A stretch of 7,691 nt of DNA from contig URZP01000066.1 of NCBI GenBank assembly GCA_900552365.1, positions 1 through 7,691 on the forward strand, given 5' to 3'. The notes beneath the pieces are model-generated. The model worked only from the letters and a program-made list of their open reading frames with translations, had not been told where the DNA came from and ran no database searches. A program made the position numbers and the translations under genes. The first letter of the stretch is position 1, and the number at the start of each line of letters is the position of its first letter. Below are positions 7,207 through 7,691 of this stretch, piece after piece. Source of the DNA: an uncultured Coriobacteriaceae bacterium. Its GTDB lineage: Bacteria > Actinomycetota > Coriobacteriia > Coriobacteriales > Eggerthellaceae.

Positions 7207-7428
7207 TTACTTCAAGCCGTCGATGTACTCGACCATCTTGCCGATGGTGTCGATGCCTTCGGGCTCGCCAAACTCGATGTCAAGCTTCTCTTCAATGTCG
7301 CAAACAAGCTCGACCATATCGAGGGAGTCGATGCCCAGGGACTCAAGGGTGGCGTCCTCGGTAACTTTGCTCTCGTCGATGTCCAGGTTGTCGTTCAGCG
7401 TCTCTTTGATGACGTCAATGGTTGCCAT
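7207..7428 (-). CDS. acpP: Acyl carrier protein AcpP
   Basis: AcpP carries the growing acyl chain on a 4'-phosphopantetheine arm and is the shared substrate of every Fab enzyme encoded downstream. The 73-residue acidic protein is of typical ACP size (E. coli 77-78). The modification site is Ser35 in LGIDSLDMVELV, matching the DSL signature of the family. Helix I is near 3-14 and helix II near 35-50. The C-terminal TIGKMVEYIDGL matches helix IV of ACPs. The ATG at 7428 is preceded by AAAGGA with a 5-base gap. It is the first gene after the palindromic operator, and the hairpin that follows it may uncouple its level from that of the downstream genes. It could in principle be a specialised carrier protein, but the context makes it the fatty-acid ACP. 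Confidence 0.97.
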   Translation of the reverse strand: MATIDVIKETLNDNLDIDESKVTEDATLESLGIDSLDMVELVCDIEEKLDIEFGEPEGIDTIGKMVEYIDGLK

Positions 7429-7463
7429 GTCGTTCCTTTCGGTTTGATTCCACCTAGTCTTCT

Positions 7464-7470
7464 ATTAATA
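7464..7470 (-). promoter_or_regulatory. Possible -10 element of the fab operon promoter
   Basis: The minus strand reads TATTAAT immediately downstream of, and partly overlapping, the palindrome. Its distance to the acpP start would give a leader of roughly 30 bases. No good -35 hexamer is found at 17 bases (the best match is GGTAAA), so this is a weak call based on AT-richness and position. Confidence 0.3.
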
Positions 7471-7489
7471 GTTTGATGGTCAAACTATT
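7467..7489. promoter_or_regulatory. FabT-like palindromic operator upstream of acpP
   Basis: Arms AATAGTTTGA and TCAAACTATT are perfect inverted repeats of 10 bases around a TGG spacer. The core TTTGA-N3-TCAAA matches the site recognised by the MarR-family fatty-acid repressor FabT in streptococci and lactococci, as I recall it. It lies 38 bases upstream of acpP and overlaps the likely promoter, so a bound repressor would block transcription of the whole operon. A further isolated GTTTGA half-site occurs at 7442-7447. FabT is known to bind more tightly with long-chain acyl-ACP as corepressor; whether that applies here is inferred. Confidence 0.7.
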
Positions 7490-7500
7490 TACCATGATAT

Positions 7501-7526
7501 TCAAGATCCCGTTTCGTCTCAAGATC
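7501..7526. repeat. Direct repeat pair TCAAGATC, 18-base period
   Basis: TCAAGATC occurs at 7501-7508 and again at 7519-7526, in the gap between the upstream gene and the palindrome. Both copies are exact over 8 bases. It could be a second regulator site or chance. Confidence 0.35.
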
Positions 7527-7583
7527 AAGGAGCTTCCTCCACGATTTCTTTGCGAAGGCTTTAAAACACCCGCTCAAAAGCGT

Positions 7584-7691
7584 TTAACGATGATCCTTCC
7601 CAGTCGATGAGGTCGTCGCCAACTCGTTCTGCTCATCGACATACGCCTTGACGTGACTCAACGCACTTGCCAAAACGCGTTCTTCTTCCTT
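7584..7691 (-). CDS. C-terminal end of an upstream gene, possibly a MarR-type (FabT-like) regulator; 5' end cut by window
   Basis: A minus-strand frame enters from the right edge and ends with TAA at 7584-7586, giving 35 residues: KEEERVLASALSHVKAYVDE followed by QNELATTSSTGKDHR. The first ~25 residues look like one amphipathic helix and the rest like a disordered tail. MarR proteins often end in a helix of this kind that follows an 'EE/ER..L' turn and helps dimerisation. Together with the FabT-like operator 95 bases downstream, and the fabT position in streptococcal clusters, a FabT-like repressor is a reasonable guess. Sequence alone is too short to prove it; FabH is less likely because the tail lacks the glycine-rich FabH C-terminus. 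Codon use is like that of the neighbouring genes. Confidence 0.45.
   Translation of the reverse strand, partial: KEEERVLASALSHVKAYVDEQNELATTSSTGKDHR

Noticed and set aside
7540..7583. Terminator for the upstream gene
   Set aside because: Only a 4-base stem (CGCT/AGCG) before GGTGTTTT is visible, too weak to call.
7584..7691. C-terminus of FabH as the identity of the upstream gene tail
   Set aside because: FabH would be expected there by synteny, but the tail is a charged helix with a Ser/Thr-rich end and lacks the glycine-rich FabH C-terminal pattern.
1..7691. CRISPR arrays, tRNA or rRNA genes, insertion sequences
   Set aside because: No regularly spaced repeats, cloverleaf sequences, transposase motifs or terminal inverted repeats were seen; coding density by fab genes leaves no room for them.

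Overview
The window holds a single, tightly packed type II fatty-acid biosynthesis operon, transcribed entirely from the minus strand. Reading in the direction of transcription (from high to low coordinates), it contains the tail of a small upstream gene, possibly a MarR-type regulator, and a 155-base intergenic region carrying a perfect FabT-like palindrome. These are followed by acpP, fabK, fabD, fabG, fabF, fabZ and a very long fused acetyl-CoA carboxylase carboxyltransferase gene (accD-accA) that runs off the left edge. Genes are separated by -4 to about 70 bases. All seven operon genes have a recognisable Shine-Dalgarno sequence, and the window has no gene-free stretch over 300 bases.

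The products form a nearly complete elongation machine. AccDA transfers carboxyl groups from carboxybiotin to acetyl-CoA to give malonyl-CoA. FabD moves the malonyl group to the acyl carrier protein AcpP. FabF condenses malonyl-ACP with the growing acyl chain, FabG reduces the 3-keto group, FabZ dehydrates, and the FMN enzyme FabK reduces the enoyl group. FabH (initiation), AccB (biotin carrier) and AccC (biotin carboxylase) are not in the window as intact genes.

The gene order follows the cluster known from streptococci and clostridia (fabT-fabH-acpP-fabK-fabD-fabG-fabF-accB-fabZ-accC-accD-accA), with fabH, accB and intact accC missing. The most interesting point is that the fused AccDA protein carries about 215 extra N-terminal residues. 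Residues ~89-192 of this extension resemble a degenerate biotin carboxylase N-terminal domain, and they lie exactly where accC would be expected. I infer that accC was reduced by internal deletion and its remnant joined to accD-accA.

The moderately GC-rich composition, strong Shine-Dalgarno sites, a Firmicutes-like fab order and fused AccDA suggest a member of the Coriobacteriia (Eggerthella/Slackia-like). This assignment is an inference from general impression, without a database search, and a clostridial host is not excluded.
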